From Natrinema amylolyticus_A (GTDB lineage: Archaea > Halobacteriota > Halobacteria > Halobacteriales > Natrialbaceae), in assembly GCF_042678045.1 (NCBI RefSeq), contig NZ_JBHUDI010000004.1, positions 434,001 to 498,000 of the forward strand: a stretch of 64,000 bases of DNA. The letters are read 5' to 3'. Shown here piece by piece: positions 1-9,069 of the stretch. Under the pieces are notes generated by a model, which did not search any database, was not told where the DNA came from, and saw nothing but the letters and a program-made list of their open reading frames with translations. A program made the translations under genes and the position numbers. How positions within the stretch are numbered: position 1 is the stretch's first letter; each line of letters starts with the position of its first letter.

Positions 1-600
1 GATGGCCTCGAGGCGCAGGCGGGCGAATCGCTGAGCGGACTGGCCACCTTTGCGCTGCTTGCCGGGGACCAGCGAGGAGGCTGACTTGACCGGTTCGATG
101 CGTTTGCCTTTCAGCCAGCCGACGTTAGCCTCGCGGCGGTCGAGAACGATGAGGCCGTACAGCCCCTTGTCGGCGAGCATCTCCTCGAGCGGTTCGGTGA
201 GAAACTCCGAGTCGCAGTGATACCGGAACGATTCGACGGGCTGGGGCGGACTCTCTAAGACCTTCGTGACCATATCGGTGCGGCCGCCGCCGGAGTCGAC
301 GGCACCCGAAAACAGCACCATGCCGTTTTCCGGCGGGTAGGTGTCGTAGTATCGCAGCCGGTCTTTGATGCTGGTCAGTGCGTCCTGGACGGCCGTCCGG
401 GTCTGTTTGGACTTGATGTTGGCCGCTTCGCTGTGTTCCTGCGTGACGTGCTGGACGACGTCACTGATCTGTCTGTCCTCTGGAACGTAGATCGTTACGA
501 GCTGCGTTCCGGAGCCGTCATAATCCTTGAGATCCTCGAGAACCTTCCGGAACTCGTATTTCTTCCGGTCGGATTGCTCCTGCTCGCCCTCCTGGCTCAT
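1..600 (-). CDS. prf1: Peptide chain release factor aRF1 (partial, N-terminal 200 residues)
   Basis: Archaeal class 1 release factor, which recognises all three stop codons in the ribosomal A site and triggers peptidyl-tRNA hydrolysis. The start is the ATG whose A is at 600; the gene runs off the left edge. The translated part (MSQEGEQEQSDRKKYEF...) contains the NIKS stop-codon-recognition motif near residue 60 and the catalytic GGQ loop (KGGQSAQRF) near residue 187, in the spacing usual for aRF1/eRF1. About half of the usual ~415 residues are visible. It is divergent from the MinD-like gene at 769. Family assignment is firm because both signature motifs are present. Confidence 0.96.
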   Translation of the reverse strand, partial: MSQEGEQEQSDRKKYEFRKVLEDLKDYDGSGTQLVTIYVPEDRQISDVVQHVTQEHSEAANIKSKQTRTAVQDALTSIKDRLRYYDTYPPENGMVLFSGAVDSGGGRTDMVTKVLESPPQPVESFRYHCDSEFLTEPLEEMLADKGLYGLIVLDRREANVGWLKGKRIEPVKSASSLVPGKQRKGGQSAQRFARLRLEAI

Positions 601-768
601 TACCCGTATAAAACAGTGCTGTGGGTAAGAATCCTTTGACACACCTGCCGACCGACACCGAGTGGCGGTCCTGCAGTCGGCATCGTCGTGTCGGACTCGT
701 GTAACGACGTGGGAGGTGTGGTCACGATTTAAGGTGGTGCCGTTCTAGGATCCGAACAGTATCCGACT

Positions 769-1620
769 ATGTCTAATGAGACGGTCTACGCCATCGCGAG
801 CGGAAAGGGCGGCGTCGGGAAGACGACGACGACGGTGAACCTCGGGACGGCCCTCGCGGAGGCCGGCGAGCGCGTTGCCATCGTCGACACCGATCTCGGC
901 ATGGCGAACCTCGCCGGTTTCGTCAGCCTCTCTCCCGACTCGACCACCCTCCACGACGTGTTAGCCGGCGCTGCATCGACCGACGACGCGACGTACCAAC
1001 TGGCGGACAACATCGTCGCCATCCCGAGTGGCACGAGCCTCGACGACTACGCTGAAACATCGCCTGAGGGGCTGCGCGAGGTCGTCGACGATCTCCGCTC
1101 GCAGTTCGACTACGTCTTTCTCGACGTCGGGGCCGGCATCAGCCACGAGACAGTCCTGCCGCTGGGGCTGGCCGACGCCGTCGTCCTCGTCTCGACGCCC
1201 GAACCTGCTGCTGTCCACGACACGACAAAAACGATCGAACTGACCGAACGGTCCGGCGGCGATGTCGCCGGCCTGGTCTTGACCCGCACGCGAGCGGAGA
1301 GCGACATCTCCCACGACGATCTCGCCGACCGCCTCGAGGTCCCGCTTCTCGGGACGATCCCCGAAGACGCTGCGGCCCGCGAGAGCGTCTATGCCGGGAC
1401 GCCACTGGTCGTCTACGACCCCGACGGCCCCGCCGCGGTTGCCTACCGACAGCTCGCGGCCGAGCTGACCGGCGTCGCGATTCCGACCCCAGATGCGAGC
1501 GACAGCGAGGAGCGGGTCGGCGGTGCCAGCGGAACCGAGTCGGACGACAGCGACGACGGGCGGGAGGCAGCACACGACGATGTCTCGAGTGCGATCACGG
1601 AGGCCGAGTCCGACCACTGA
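769..1620 (+). CDS. MinD/ParA-type P-loop ATPase
   Basis: 283-residue SIMIBI-class ATPase of the MinD/ParA group. The deviant Walker A motif GKGGVGKT is at residues 12-19 and a DTDLGMANL switch follows at about 41. In haloarchaea such proteins act in positioning of polar or divisional structures; the substrate here is unknown. The last ~45 residues form an acidic, low-complexity tail rich in Asp, Glu and Ser without a recognisable amphipathic membrane-targeting helix. The stop codon TGA (1618-1620) is the first triplet of a dispersed palindromic repeat. A TATA-like ATTTAA lies about 40 bp before the start. The gene stands alone, so a chromosome or plasmid partition role is not supported: no ParB neighbour is seen. 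Confidence 0.88.
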   Translation: MSNETVYAIASGKGGVGKTTTTVNLGTALAEAGERVAIVDTDLGMANLAGFVSLSPDSTTLHDVLAGAASTDDATYQLADNIVAIPSGTSLDDYAETSPEGLREVVDDLRSQFDYVFLDVGAGISHETVLPLGLADAVVLVSTPEPAAVHDTTKTIELTERSGGDVAGLVLTRTRAESDISHDDLADRLEVPLLGTIPEDAAARESVYAGTPLVVYDPDGPAAVAYRQLAAELTGVAIPTPDASDSEERVGGASGTESDDSDDGREAAHDDVSSAITEAESDH

Positions 1621-1704
1621 TACGGACACCTCTCAGTGGGTTCCGGCGCACCCGCGACCTGTTCTGCGGGTGTGCCAGTAAACAGTGGTAGCAGACCGTA
1701 TGAG
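1618..1704 (-). repeat. Dispersed palindromic repeat, copy A
   Basis: 87-bp member of a six-copy family. Read on the minus strand it begins CTCATACGGTCTGCTACCAC and ends GAGAGGTGTCCGTATCA, matching copies D and F almost base for base at both ends. The inner part carries a GC-rich core with paired GGCACACCCGC and GCGGGTGCGCC. The TGA at its outer end is the stop codon of the MinD-like gene. Confidence 0.9.
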
Positions 1705-2029
1705 ACGATCTCGGCGACGCTGTGTCATGACCATCTTGGAAAGGGACTGACCGTGTTCGGTAAGCAGATATTTCCATCAACGATTCGCCGCTCGTCACAA
1801 CCGTTTCTATCGAATGACGTGATTACCCCCGACTTGTGACCGTCAGGACCGGGAGACCGTCATCTCTAGTATTCAGTCCGATTCAATACGGACGACGGCA
1901 GTTTCGGACGTGTTTGGCAGTCGTTTCCTGTTCCGTTTCAGTGCTCGGCTCCGGACGAAACTATCGGTCGCGACGACAGAAACGGTAACGAACTGATTAC
2001 TAATCATGACTGTCATCGATGGCTCGCCC
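1621..2029. other. Intergenic region after the MinD-like gene
   Basis: 409 bp. Positions up to 1704 are repeat copy A. From 1705 to about 2005 I see no gene, RNA or strong repeat. The only minor feature is an AT-rich GATTACTAATCATG at 1996-2009, immediately upstream of the lipoprotein gene. Confidence 0.6.
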
Positions 2030-2545
2030 ATGGAGCGACGAAAGATCCTCCTCGGCAGTGGCGCAGCGCTCGCAACCGTGCTTGCGGGATGTTCCAGTGA
2101 CGAGACTGGCTCCGATTCCAACAACGACGACGACGAACCGCTCAACGATACCAACGGAGACAACGGTGACGGTGACGATTCCGACGACGCCGACGTTCCG
2201 GGGCTCGACCGCGACAAGCTCGAGCTCGACAGCGAGAAAATCTCGATCGAAGAGGTCAACAAAGACGGTGACACGGTCGACATCGTCGCGACGACCACCA
2301 CGACCGATCCCGAGACGCTGGCCGCAGAACTCCAGTCGCTCGGGGAAACCGTTGCCGCGGCGATCACGGATCCCGAAGCGTTCAAAGCCGAGATCAACAG
2401 CGTCACCTGGGTGCTCGAGAACGACGGCGCGATGGTGATGTCGTTCTACATCGACGTGCAGTGGGCGATCGCGTACATCAACGACGAGATGAGCGAGGAC
2501 GAGTTCGTTCAGACGGTCCTCGATACCGCCGACGAGACGCAGTAA
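2030..2545 (+). CDS. Tat-type lipoprotein of unknown function
   Basis: 171 residues from the preferred ATG at 2030; an in-frame ATG at 2006 would add 8 residues (MTVIDGSP) and place the signal internally. The N-terminus MERRKILLGSGAALATVLAGC has a twin arginine, a hydrophobic stretch and a lipobox LAGC, so the mature protein is probably lipid-anchored on the outer face of the membrane at the Cys. A Ser/Asp/Asn-rich linker follows (about residues 22-60), then a ~110-residue globular part (SEKISIEEVNKDGDTVDIV...) that I do not recognise beyond similarity in style to small haloarchaeal lipoproteins. No partner is suggested by the neighbours. Confidence 0.75.
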   Translation: MERRKILLGSGAALATVLAGCSSDETGSDSNNDDDEPLNDTNGDNGDGDDSDDADVPGLDRDKLELDSEKISIEEVNKDGDTVDIVATTTTTDPETLAAELQSLGETVAAAITDPEAFKAEINSVTWVLENDGAMVMSFYIDVQWAIAYINDEMSEDEFVQTVLDTADETQ

Positions 2546-2652
2546 GGACGATCGTGGCGACGATGGCGGCGTTGTTCTTTTGAGCGTAACGACGATCAGC
2601 CGTGTGATCGACCGTCGGTACGGACTCGATCACGACAGCGATCGCCGACCGC

Positions 2653-4428
2653 TCACATCGACCGCGGCGCGGCCACGCCCAGAATCGACAGGGCGTTCGC
2701 GACCGCGTGTTTCGAGGCTGCAACCAGCGCCAGGCGCGCCTCGCGAACGTCGGCGTCGACGTCGTCGGCAAGCACCGGACACTCCCGGTAGAAGGCGTTG
2801 AACCGGTCGGCGAACTCGCGGGTGTAGGTCGCGATCTGATGGGGCTCTAAGTCGTCGGCCGCCTCGTCGACGACCGCCGGGAACCGCGCGATCGTCTCGA
2901 GGAGGTCCCGCTCGGCCTCGGTTGCGAGCAGGTCGGCGTCGACGGCAGTCTCGACGTCATCCATACCCGTTTCGGGGTCGATTCCCGCTTCCTCGAGGAT
3001 GCCACAGCAGCGTGCGTGGACGTACTGGACGTACGGCGCGGACTGGGCCTCGAAGTCGAGCGCGCGGTCCCACTCGAAGGTGATAGCTTTTGTCGGCTGC
3101 TTGGAGACGATGTCGTAGCGGACTGCCCCGATCCCGACCTGATGAGCGATGCGCTCGATGTCGTCCTCGTCTAAGTCGTCGTCACGGATCCGGTCGTCGA
3201 GCCGGTCCTCGACCTCGTCGCGAGCGCGGTCGATCGCCTCGTCGAGCAGGTCGTCGAGATCGACGCCGGTCCCACGGCGGGTACTCATTTTCCCTTCGGG
3301 GAGGTTGACGTAGGAGTACAGCACCTGCTGGAGGACGTCGGTGTCGTTGTCCAGCAACTCGAGCGTGGTGCGAAGCTGCTTGGCCTGCAGTTTGTGGTCC
3401 TCGCCGAGCACCGTCACAGCGCTATCGTAGTTGTCGAACTTCCACTCGTGGTGAGCCAGGTCGCGGGTCGCGTACAGCGAGGTGCCGTCCGAGCGCAGGA
3501 AGACGAGGTTCTTGTCGATGCCGTGGTCGTCGAGTTCGAGCTGCCAGGCGTCTTCCTCGTAGACGGCCTCGTCGAGTTCCTTGAGCCGCGAGACGAGGTC
3601 GTCGGTGTCGCCGTTGCGCATGAACCGCGTTTCCTTGACGAACTCGTCGAACTCGGCGGGCAGGCGCGCGAGACACTCCGTCATCCCGCCGAGGACCTGA
3701 TCGACGACCTCGCTGACGCGCTCGTAGGCCTCGTCGTCGCCTTCCTCGAGCCCCTGCATGATCGACTCGATCTCGGCTTCGGCCGCCTCGACCTCCTCGG
3801 CGGCGTTCTCGAGGTAGGCGTTGCCCTTGCGGTAGTACCGGACGAGGTCGTACTCGATGCGGTCGCGTTCGGGTTCGCTCTCTAGATCCTCCTCGTCGAA
3901 GGTTTCGTAGGCCCAGGTGAAGACGGCCATCTGTCGACCGGCGTCGTTGACGTAGTAGTGGCGGTCGACGTCGTAACCGGCGAAATCCAGGAGATTACAG
4001 ATCGCGTCGCCGATGATCGGGTTCCGTGCGCGACCGACGTGGACGGGTCCCGTCGGGTTCGCGCTCGTGTGCTCGACGACGACCGATTCCTCGCGGTCCG
4101 ACAAGGTACCGTAGTCGTCGTCGGTCGCGTCGGCGAGGGTGTCAGCGAGGTACGCGTCGCTCGGCAGGAAGTTGAGATACGGCCCCTGCGTCTGGATCTC
4201 GGCGACGTAGGTCAACTCGTCGGCGTCGATCTCGGCCGCGATCTGGCCGGCGACCTGCGGCGGCGCTGCGCCAGCCTCGCCAGCGAGCCGGAACGCCACG
4301 CTCGAGGCGAGGACGCTGTCGACGTCGTCCGGCGGTTCTTCGAGGCCCAGATCGTCCGTCGGGAAGTCGAGTGCGGAAAGCGCCCCCTCGAGGGCGTCCT
4401 CGACCTCCGCGCGTAGGGAGAGGAACAT
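2653..4428 (-). CDS. argS: Arginyl-tRNA synthetase
   Basis: 591-residue class I aminoacyl-tRNA synthetase charging tRNA-Arg in the cytoplasm. The HIGH-type motif is HVGR at residues 130-133 in the context TSANPTGPVHVGRARN, typical of ArgRS. The second signature appears as GKMSTRRGT near residue 380. An N-terminal additional domain (residues 1-110) and a C-terminal DALR-type anticodon-binding domain ending in ...VANALSILGVAAPRSM are present. Length is normal. It stands as a single gene, convergent with the lipoprotein gene. Confidence 0.97.
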   Translation of the reverse strand: MFLSLRAEVEDALEGALSALDFPTDDLGLEEPPDDVDSVLASSVAFRLAGEAGAAPPQVAGQIAAEIDADELTYVAEIQTQGPYLNFLPSDAYLADTLADATDDDYGTLSDREESVVVEHTSANPTGPVHVGRARNPIIGDAICNLLDFAGYDVDRHYYVNDAGRQMAVFTWAYETFDEEDLESEPERDRIEYDLVRYYRKGNAYLENAAEEVEAAEAEIESIMQGLEEGDDEAYERVSEVVDQVLGGMTECLARLPAEFDEFVKETRFMRNGDTDDLVSRLKELDEAVYEEDAWQLELDDHGIDKNLVFLRSDGTSLYATRDLAHHEWKFDNYDSAVTVLGEDHKLQAKQLRTTLELLDNDTDVLQQVLYSYVNLPEGKMSTRRGTGVDLDDLLDEAIDRARDEVEDRLDDRIRDDDLDEDDIERIAHQVGIGAVRYDIVSKQPTKAITFEWDRALDFEAQSAPYVQYVHARCCGILEEAGIDPETGMDDVETAVDADLLATEAERDLLETIARFPAVVDEAADDLEPHQIATYTREFADRFNAFYRECPVLADDVDADVREARLALVAASKHAVANALSILGVAAPRSM

Positions 4429-4624
4429 ACCCGCCCGTATTCAGGGCTCGAGTAAAGGAATGTCGGGTTTCGTCTCGAGGACGGGAGTCGGGATAGCTCC
4501 GGAGACAGGTCGGATGGTTCTGTTGTTTATTTTCGTGACCTCTAGCGGGTTCGACCGTCATAGATGCTGGCGGTGGTTGCCGTAACGCCAATCATAATTT
4601 GTGCCATAGTATAGCATACCACAT

Positions 4625-5248
4625 ATGGCGAGACCAACTGACCAATCCGAGCCGGAAGCCGGACACGTGTTCGAGCGGGTCGACGAACACGTCGAGCAGC
4701 GAGATGACTGGGCGCGCCGCCGCCGGAAAGACATCCCAACCGACAAGCACCTCCTCGTCATCGCATGTATGGACGAACGGATTCCCGTCGAAGACGCACT
4801 CGACATTTCCTTGGGTGACGCCCACATCTTTCGAAACGCCGGCGGCAAGGTAACCGACGATGTTATCCGCAGCGCCGCATTGAGTACGAACTTCTTCGAC
4901 ACGACGGAAATCATCGTCGTCAATCACACGGATTGCGGGATGATGAGCGCACCAGACGAGGCCATCGTCGACGGACTCGAGGCCGTCGCTGGCGGTAGCC
5001 TCGACGATGTCGATCTCAATCCTGCACTCCCCAGTTTAGAGATCGGCGACGCCTCGATCGCCGAGTGGGTCTCTATGACCGACGACATCGACGAGGCGTG
5101 TCAGGCCCAAATCGACTATCTCGAGGCCCACCCGCTCGTCCCCGACGAGGTCACCGTCCACGGCTACATCTACGAAGTCGAAAGCGACGCCCTCCGTCGC
5201 CCTGGCGAACGGGTTTCCGAGGAGATCAATACGCGGGGTTCAGAGTAG
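4625..5248 (+). CDS. Beta-class carbonic anhydrase
   Basis: 207 residues. The zinc-site motifs of beta carbonic anhydrases are visible: C48-x-D50-x-R52 (ACMDERIP) and H101-x-x-C104 (NHTDCGM). The Asp-Arg dyad that gates the active site is intact, so interconversion of CO2 and bicarbonate is likely. A TATA-like ATAGTATAG lies about 17-20 bp before the ATG, rather close for a leaderless start, so the TSS is uncertain. It is convergent with the NUDIX gene at 5319. Cytoplasmic, no signal peptide. Confidence 0.92.
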   Translation: MARPTDQSEPEAGHVFERVDEHVEQRDDWARRRRKDIPTDKHLLVIACMDERIPVEDALDISLGDAHIFRNAGGKVTDDVIRSAALSTNFFDTTEIIVVNHTDCGMMSAPDEAIVDGLEAVAGGSLDDVDLNPALPSLEIGDASIAEWVSMTDDIDEACQAQIDYLEAHPLVPDEVTVHGYIYEVESDALRRPGERVSEEINTRGSE

Positions 5249-5318
5249 GACAGCCTCCCCGTCGATTTCTGTCCCCGCCTGTTTCTGAATCCAGCCGAAC
5301 GAAGAACCGTCGCCGACG

Positions 5319-5855
5319 TCACTCGAGCAACGCCGCGGCCTCCCGAAACCGCTCGTAATGGACCGGCCGGAAGGTCTCGCCGGAGGCGTCGAACGCCGCC
5401 GGCGTCCAGAATCGGGCGTCCGTGGCGTCGCTGCCCGCGATCGGCTCGCCGTCGGCGTCGGCCCAGTTGGCCACGTAGTGGACCGTCACGACGTGTTTGC
5501 CCGATCGCGGCGGCATCGCCGACGCGGCCAGGATCTCGAGATCGTCGGGATCGACGGCGATGCCGGTCTCCTCTTCGAGTTCGCGGGCGGCCGCTTCGGG
5601 TGGCTCCTCGCCGGTCTCGATGTGGCCGCCGGGGATCGTCCACTCGCCGACGCCCGGGGGAACGCCGCGTTCGACACAGAGCACGGCCGGGTCGGGCCGG
5701 TCGCGGTCGACGACCGCGACACCGGCACACGGCACGGGATTGTGCCAGACGATCGCCTCACAATGCGGACAGCGCATGCGCTCGCGGTCGTCGGCTATCG
5801 TCGACTCGAGGCGGCTTCCACAGTCGGGACAGAACGTCGGCGGTCGGCTGACCAT
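5319..5855 (-). CDS. NUDIX hydrolase with N-terminal zinc ribbon
   Basis: 178 residues. An N-terminal zinc ribbon (CPDCG ... CPHCE, residues 9-35) precedes a NUDIX domain with a complete Nudix box starting GGHIETGEEPPEAAARELEE and ending ETGI (about residues 75-98), giving the metal-binding REXXEE core. This architecture resembles NudC-like/ADP-ribose-type pyrophosphatases of haloarchaea; the exact nucleotide substrate cannot be deduced. It lies just downstream of thrC on the same strand (25 bp gap) and may be cotranscribed with it. Confidence 0.88.
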   Translation of the reverse strand: MVSRPPTFCPDCGSRLESTIADDRERMRCPHCEAIVWHNPVPCAGVAVVDRDRPDPAVLCVERGVPPGVGEWTIPGGHIETGEEPPEAAARELEEETGIAVDPDDLEILAASAMPPRSGKHVVTVHYVANWADADGEPIAGSDATDARFWTPAAFDASGETFRPVHYERFREAAALLE

Positions 5856-5880
5856 CTATGAACTCGTCAGCACTGACGGA

Positions 5881-7031
5881 TCATAGGGTTTTCAATCCGC
5901 TGCCGGTCAGCGGGACGACGACGTCGGCGTCTTCGTCGAGGATGCCGCGCTCGCGGTAGCGCTCGAGGGCCGCCGGCGCGACCGCACAGGTCGGCTCGAC
6001 GTAGAACCCGTTACGGTGGAGGCGATCCAGCGCGCTCTCGATCGGATCGTCGCCGAGTGCGATCGCGTCGCCGCCGGTCGCCTCGATGGCCTCGAGGATC
6101 TGGGTGCCGCGTGCGGGTTCGGTGATCTGGATGCCATCCGCGATGGTCGTGCGGTCGCCGTCGTCGTCGGTCGTCTCGCCGCCGAGGGCNNNNNNNNNNN
6201 NNGCGCGTAGCCGGCGGCCTGTGCGCCAAGCAGGCGAGGCATCCCATCGACGATGCCGGCCTCGTTGAGCAGCGAAAAGCCCCGATACGCGCCCAGAAAG
6301 AGCGTTCCGTGGCCGATCGGGAGGACGACGGCGTCGGGGACGGTCCAGCCCTGCTGGGCGGCCACCTCGAACGCGAAGGTCATCGTCCCGGCGTAGAAGG
6401 CAGGGTTCCAGGCGTGGCTGGCATACCAGCCTTCGCCGGTCTGGTACGGGGCGTCGCTCTCATCGCCGCCGTCGCCCGAACCGCCTTCGACGGCCTCGAG
6501 ACAGGCCGCTGTAACGTCTTCGCGGGCCCCCTCGATGCGAACCGGGCGAGCATCGGCCCGCTGAATCGCCATCAGCTTGGATTGTTTGACGTCCGCCGGG
6601 ACGTAGATGTCCGCCTCGAGGCCGGCCCGGGCTGCGTAGGTCGCGATCGACGCGCCGGCGTTACCCGACGAGTCTTCGATGACCTTCTCGACGCCGAGTT
6701 CGACGGCCCGCGAGAGCGTCGTCGTCGCACCGCGGTCTTTGAACGAACCCGTCGGGAACACGTACTCGAGTTTGAACTGCGCGTTCCAGTCGGGGGCATC
6801 GACCAGCGGCGTAAATCCCTCGTAGAAGGTGACGTGCTGTTCGATCGGGAGGAACTCGAAGAACGTCCACAAGCCCTCGCTGGTGTCGAGGTTGTGCAAC
6901 GGTAGCGGCTCGCCCTGCGGGTGTGGTCGCTCGGTGAACTCCAGGGCGTGTCCACAGCCACAGCGCCACGGCTCGTCCGGCCCGGCCGCGTAGACGGCAC
7001 CGCAGTCGGGACAGGTCAGATCGGTGGCCAT
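5881..7031 (-). CDS. thrC: Threonine synthase, interrupted by an unsequenced gap
   Basis: Pyridoxal-phosphate enzyme converting O-phosphohomoserine to threonine. The N-terminus carries a zinc ribbon (CPDCG...CGCG), and the PLP lysine is in PTGSFKDRGATTT near residue 99. The first 276 codons run from 7031 to 6203. After 13 N the frame resumes at 6189 with ALGGETTDDDGDRTT and ends VPLTGSGLKTL with TGA at 5881-5883. The flanking halves need a gap of length 2 modulo 3, so 13 N is not the true length; the break is an assembly artefact rather than a frameshift. Two bases separate it from the upstream deacylase gene's stop at 7033, suggesting one transcript. Confidence 0.92.
6190..6202. other. Assembly gap (13 N)
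   Basis: Thirteen undetermined bases inside thrC. Reading-frame arithmetic on both sides (829 and 309 coding bases) shows that the real gap length must differ from 13. Confidence 0.99.
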
Positions 7032-7032
7032 C

Positions 7033-7992
7033 TCAGTACTTGCCGATGTCGGTGCCGACCGAGCAGACGTACTCGCCGGTCGCGACCTGCGGGAGCCGGC
7101 GCGCGCGCCAGAAGATGCCGCTGCTGTCGGCAGTCACTTCGGCTTTCGATTCGCCGAACGGAGTCGTCACCTCGAAGAGCGTCTCACCGGGGCGGACCCG
7201 GTCACCGAGGTCCTTTTCAAGCGTGACCAGTCCGCCTGCGGGCGCGCCGTACTGTTCGAAGCCGCTGGCGCGGGTCTGGGGCTCGAGCGACTGCTCGCCC
7301 TCGAGGAAGCCGTAGTACCGCAGGACGTTGAAGACACCCTCGACGCCCTTCTGAATGCTCGCTTCGTCCCAGCCGACGGCCCCGCCGAGTTCGGGGTCGA
7401 TGGTCGGGACGCCCTCGTCGGGACCCGTTCGGGCGAGCTGGCCGTCCGGCCCCTTCTGATCCAAGACGTAGCCACAGCCGAAGGCCTTCGCCAGTTCGAG
7501 ACACTGGTCGTGGAGCCGGTGGCGTTTCCCACAGCGCACGCGGACCTCGTCTAACATCTGGCTGGTCGACCCCTGGTGAAGGTCGAGGATCAGATCCGCC
7601 CGGGTCGCGGCATCGAAGGTCGCAGCCGCGATCCGCTCGCTCGAGGTCCCGGTTTCGTTGCCCGGGTAGGCGCGGTTCATCTTCGTATCGTCGATCGGGT
7701 TGCGGTGTTCGGCGACCTGAAACGCGTGGTAGTTGACGATACCAACGATCAGGATCGTCCCCGAAATCTCGGCGGGATCCAGCCGCGGCACGACGCGTTG
7801 GATGACGCCGACGCCGTTGAGTTCGTCGCCGTCACTTGCCGCCTGCATATAGAGTGTGTTCCCCGAGGAGGCTCCGTTTACTACTGCGACGGGCAGTCCA
7901 ACCGGACTCCCGTCTCTGGTCTCGCCGACCTCGAGACGGCCCGTGTCTATCTCGCCGGGCCCCGCGCTCGCCGTTCCGAGCGTCGTCGTCAT
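7033..7992 (-). CDS. Succinylglutamate desuccinylase/aspartoacylase (AstE/AspA, DoeB-like) family deacylase
   Basis: 319 residues of the M14-like AstE/AspA family, which hydrolyses N-acyl amino acids and includes the bacterial N-acetyl-diaminobutyrate deacetylase DoeB/EutE. The family fold is indicated by NPIDDTKMNRAYPGN and LILDLHQGST (zinc His). The first zinc motif, usually HGDE, reads SDGDELNG, so the first His ligand appears to be replaced by Asp. The C-terminal part resembles a lipoyl-like domain (AGGLVTLEKDLGDRVRPGETL). It is the first gene of a likely unit with thrC. Substrate is unknown; an ectoine-pathway role is possible because of the island starting at 12.5 kb, but it lies about 5 kb outside it. 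Confidence 0.82.
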   Translation of the reverse strand: MTTTLGTASAGPGEIDTGRLEVGETRDGSPVGLPVAVVNGASSGNTLYMQAASDGDELNGVGVIQRVVPRLDPAEISGTILIVGIVNYHAFQVAEHRNPIDDTKMNRAYPGNETGTSSERIAAATFDAATRADLILDLHQGSTSQMLDEVRVRCGKRHRLHDQCLELAKAFGCGYVLDQKGPDGQLARTGPDEGVPTIDPELGGAVGWDEASIQKGVEGVFNVLRYYGFLEGEQSLEPQTRASGFEQYGAPAGGLVTLEKDLGDRVRPGETLFEVTTPFGESKAEVTADSSGIFWRARRLPQVATGEYVCSVGTDIGKY

Positions 7993-8199
7993 ATGTCCCA
8001 GACGATGAACCCGTTGGCCTTTATACTATCCTTTGTTCTCCACGATTCTATATAGGGGTACGGAGTGAACTGGGCCCCGAGCAACACGGGGGACACAGCG
8101 GAGACACGCCGATCCGCTATCTGTCTGAATCGGGCTTCAACTGCGTGTCGAAGACGTGGACCGAGTCGGTCGTATCCCGGGTCGTCTCGAACCGACAGA

Positions 8200-8949
8200 C
8201 TACGTCTCCGTCGCCAACTCCTCGAGAACCGAATCGTCATCGGGTTTCGGTTCCTGCTTGCCGATCAGGCTGGGTCTCGGCCACAGGTATCGCCACATGA
8301 AACCCGCAGCGACGCCGCCGAACGTCGAGGCGACCATGAACATGACGGCATCGAACGGTTGGATCCCGGCGATCCCGGACGTGAAGACGCGAGCGAGAGC
8401 GACCTGCGGGTTGAAAAACGCTGTCGAGGCCGTTCCGATGATCCCCATACCGACGGTAAAGCCGACCGCGAGGCCGATCCACTCACTGTCCTGACGGATC
8501 AGCGAGATGATTGCCGATGCGAGCAACATCGTCCCGAGGAACTCGGCCAGCCAGGTGGATGCGGGGCGCTCGACGGCGGAGATCGCGAACACCTCCCACC
8601 CGATCGTGCTCACGAAGGTGAGTCCTGCCAAGCCGACGCCGATGAGTCCGCCAAGGAATTGGACCGGAACGTACTGCCGTGCAGTCTTCATGTCCGTATC
8701 CCCGGTCACGAGCAGTGCAACGGTGACCGCCGGGTTGAGGTGGGCTCCGCTGATTGGCCCGAGCATCTGGACGAGAACGAACAGCCAGCCGGCCGTCGCC
8801 AGGCCGATGAATAACACGCCGATACTCGGTGACGCCTCGAGCATCCCGTCGGCGAGCAACCCCGACGAGACGATGACGAAGACGAGCGTCGCGGAGCCAA
8901 AAAACTCCGCGAGACGTTTCTGTGTGCTGGTGAATTGTTCGGTAGACAT
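8200..8949 (-). CDS. MIP-family aquaporin / small-solute channel
   Basis: 249 residues with six hydrophobic segments. The first channel loop has the canonical motif in SGAHLNPAVTVALL (near residue 78). The second is FNPQVALARVF, that is NPQ in place of NPA, followed by the conserved Arg that lines the selectivity filter. The family passively conducts water, glycerol or uncharged metalloid acids across the membrane; the altered second motif makes the substrate uncertain. It lies downstream of proline dehydrogenase on the same strand, with a hairpin between them. Confidence 0.88.
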   Translation of the reverse strand: MSTEQFTSTQKRLAEFFGSATLVFVIVSSGLLADGMLEASPSIGVLFIGLATAGWLFVLVQMLGPISGAHLNPAVTVALLVTGDTDMKTARQYVPVQFLGGLIGVGLAGLTFVSTIGWEVFAISAVERPASTWLAEFLGTMLLASAIISLIRQDSEWIGLAVGFTVGMGIIGTASTAFFNPQVALARVFTSGIAGIQPFDAVMFMVASTFGGVAAGFMWRYLWPRPSLIGKQEPKPDDDSVLEELATET

Positions 8950-9038
8950 TACCTAGCGTATGCGTAAGGGGAGTATAGCCACATACCCTAACCGCCCGAT
9001 GGCGCCACTGTCAGACTTTGCGGACGCCTCTGCATTCG

Positions 9039-9054
9039 GACGCAGTTATGCGTC
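9039..9054 (-). terminator. Small hairpin after proline dehydrogenase
   Basis: GACGCA-GTTA-TGCGTC forms a perfect 6-bp stem with a 4-nt loop, 15 bp downstream of the proline dehydrogenase stop. There is no obvious T-tract, so a role in termination or 3'-end protection is tentative. Confidence 0.35.
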
Positions 9055-9069
9055 TGTCGGGCCCGCGCC

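Noticed and set aside
769..1620. MinD-like gene as a plasmid partition ATPase
   Set aside because: No ParB-like partner, no origin or replication gene; MinD-type housekeeping is more likely.
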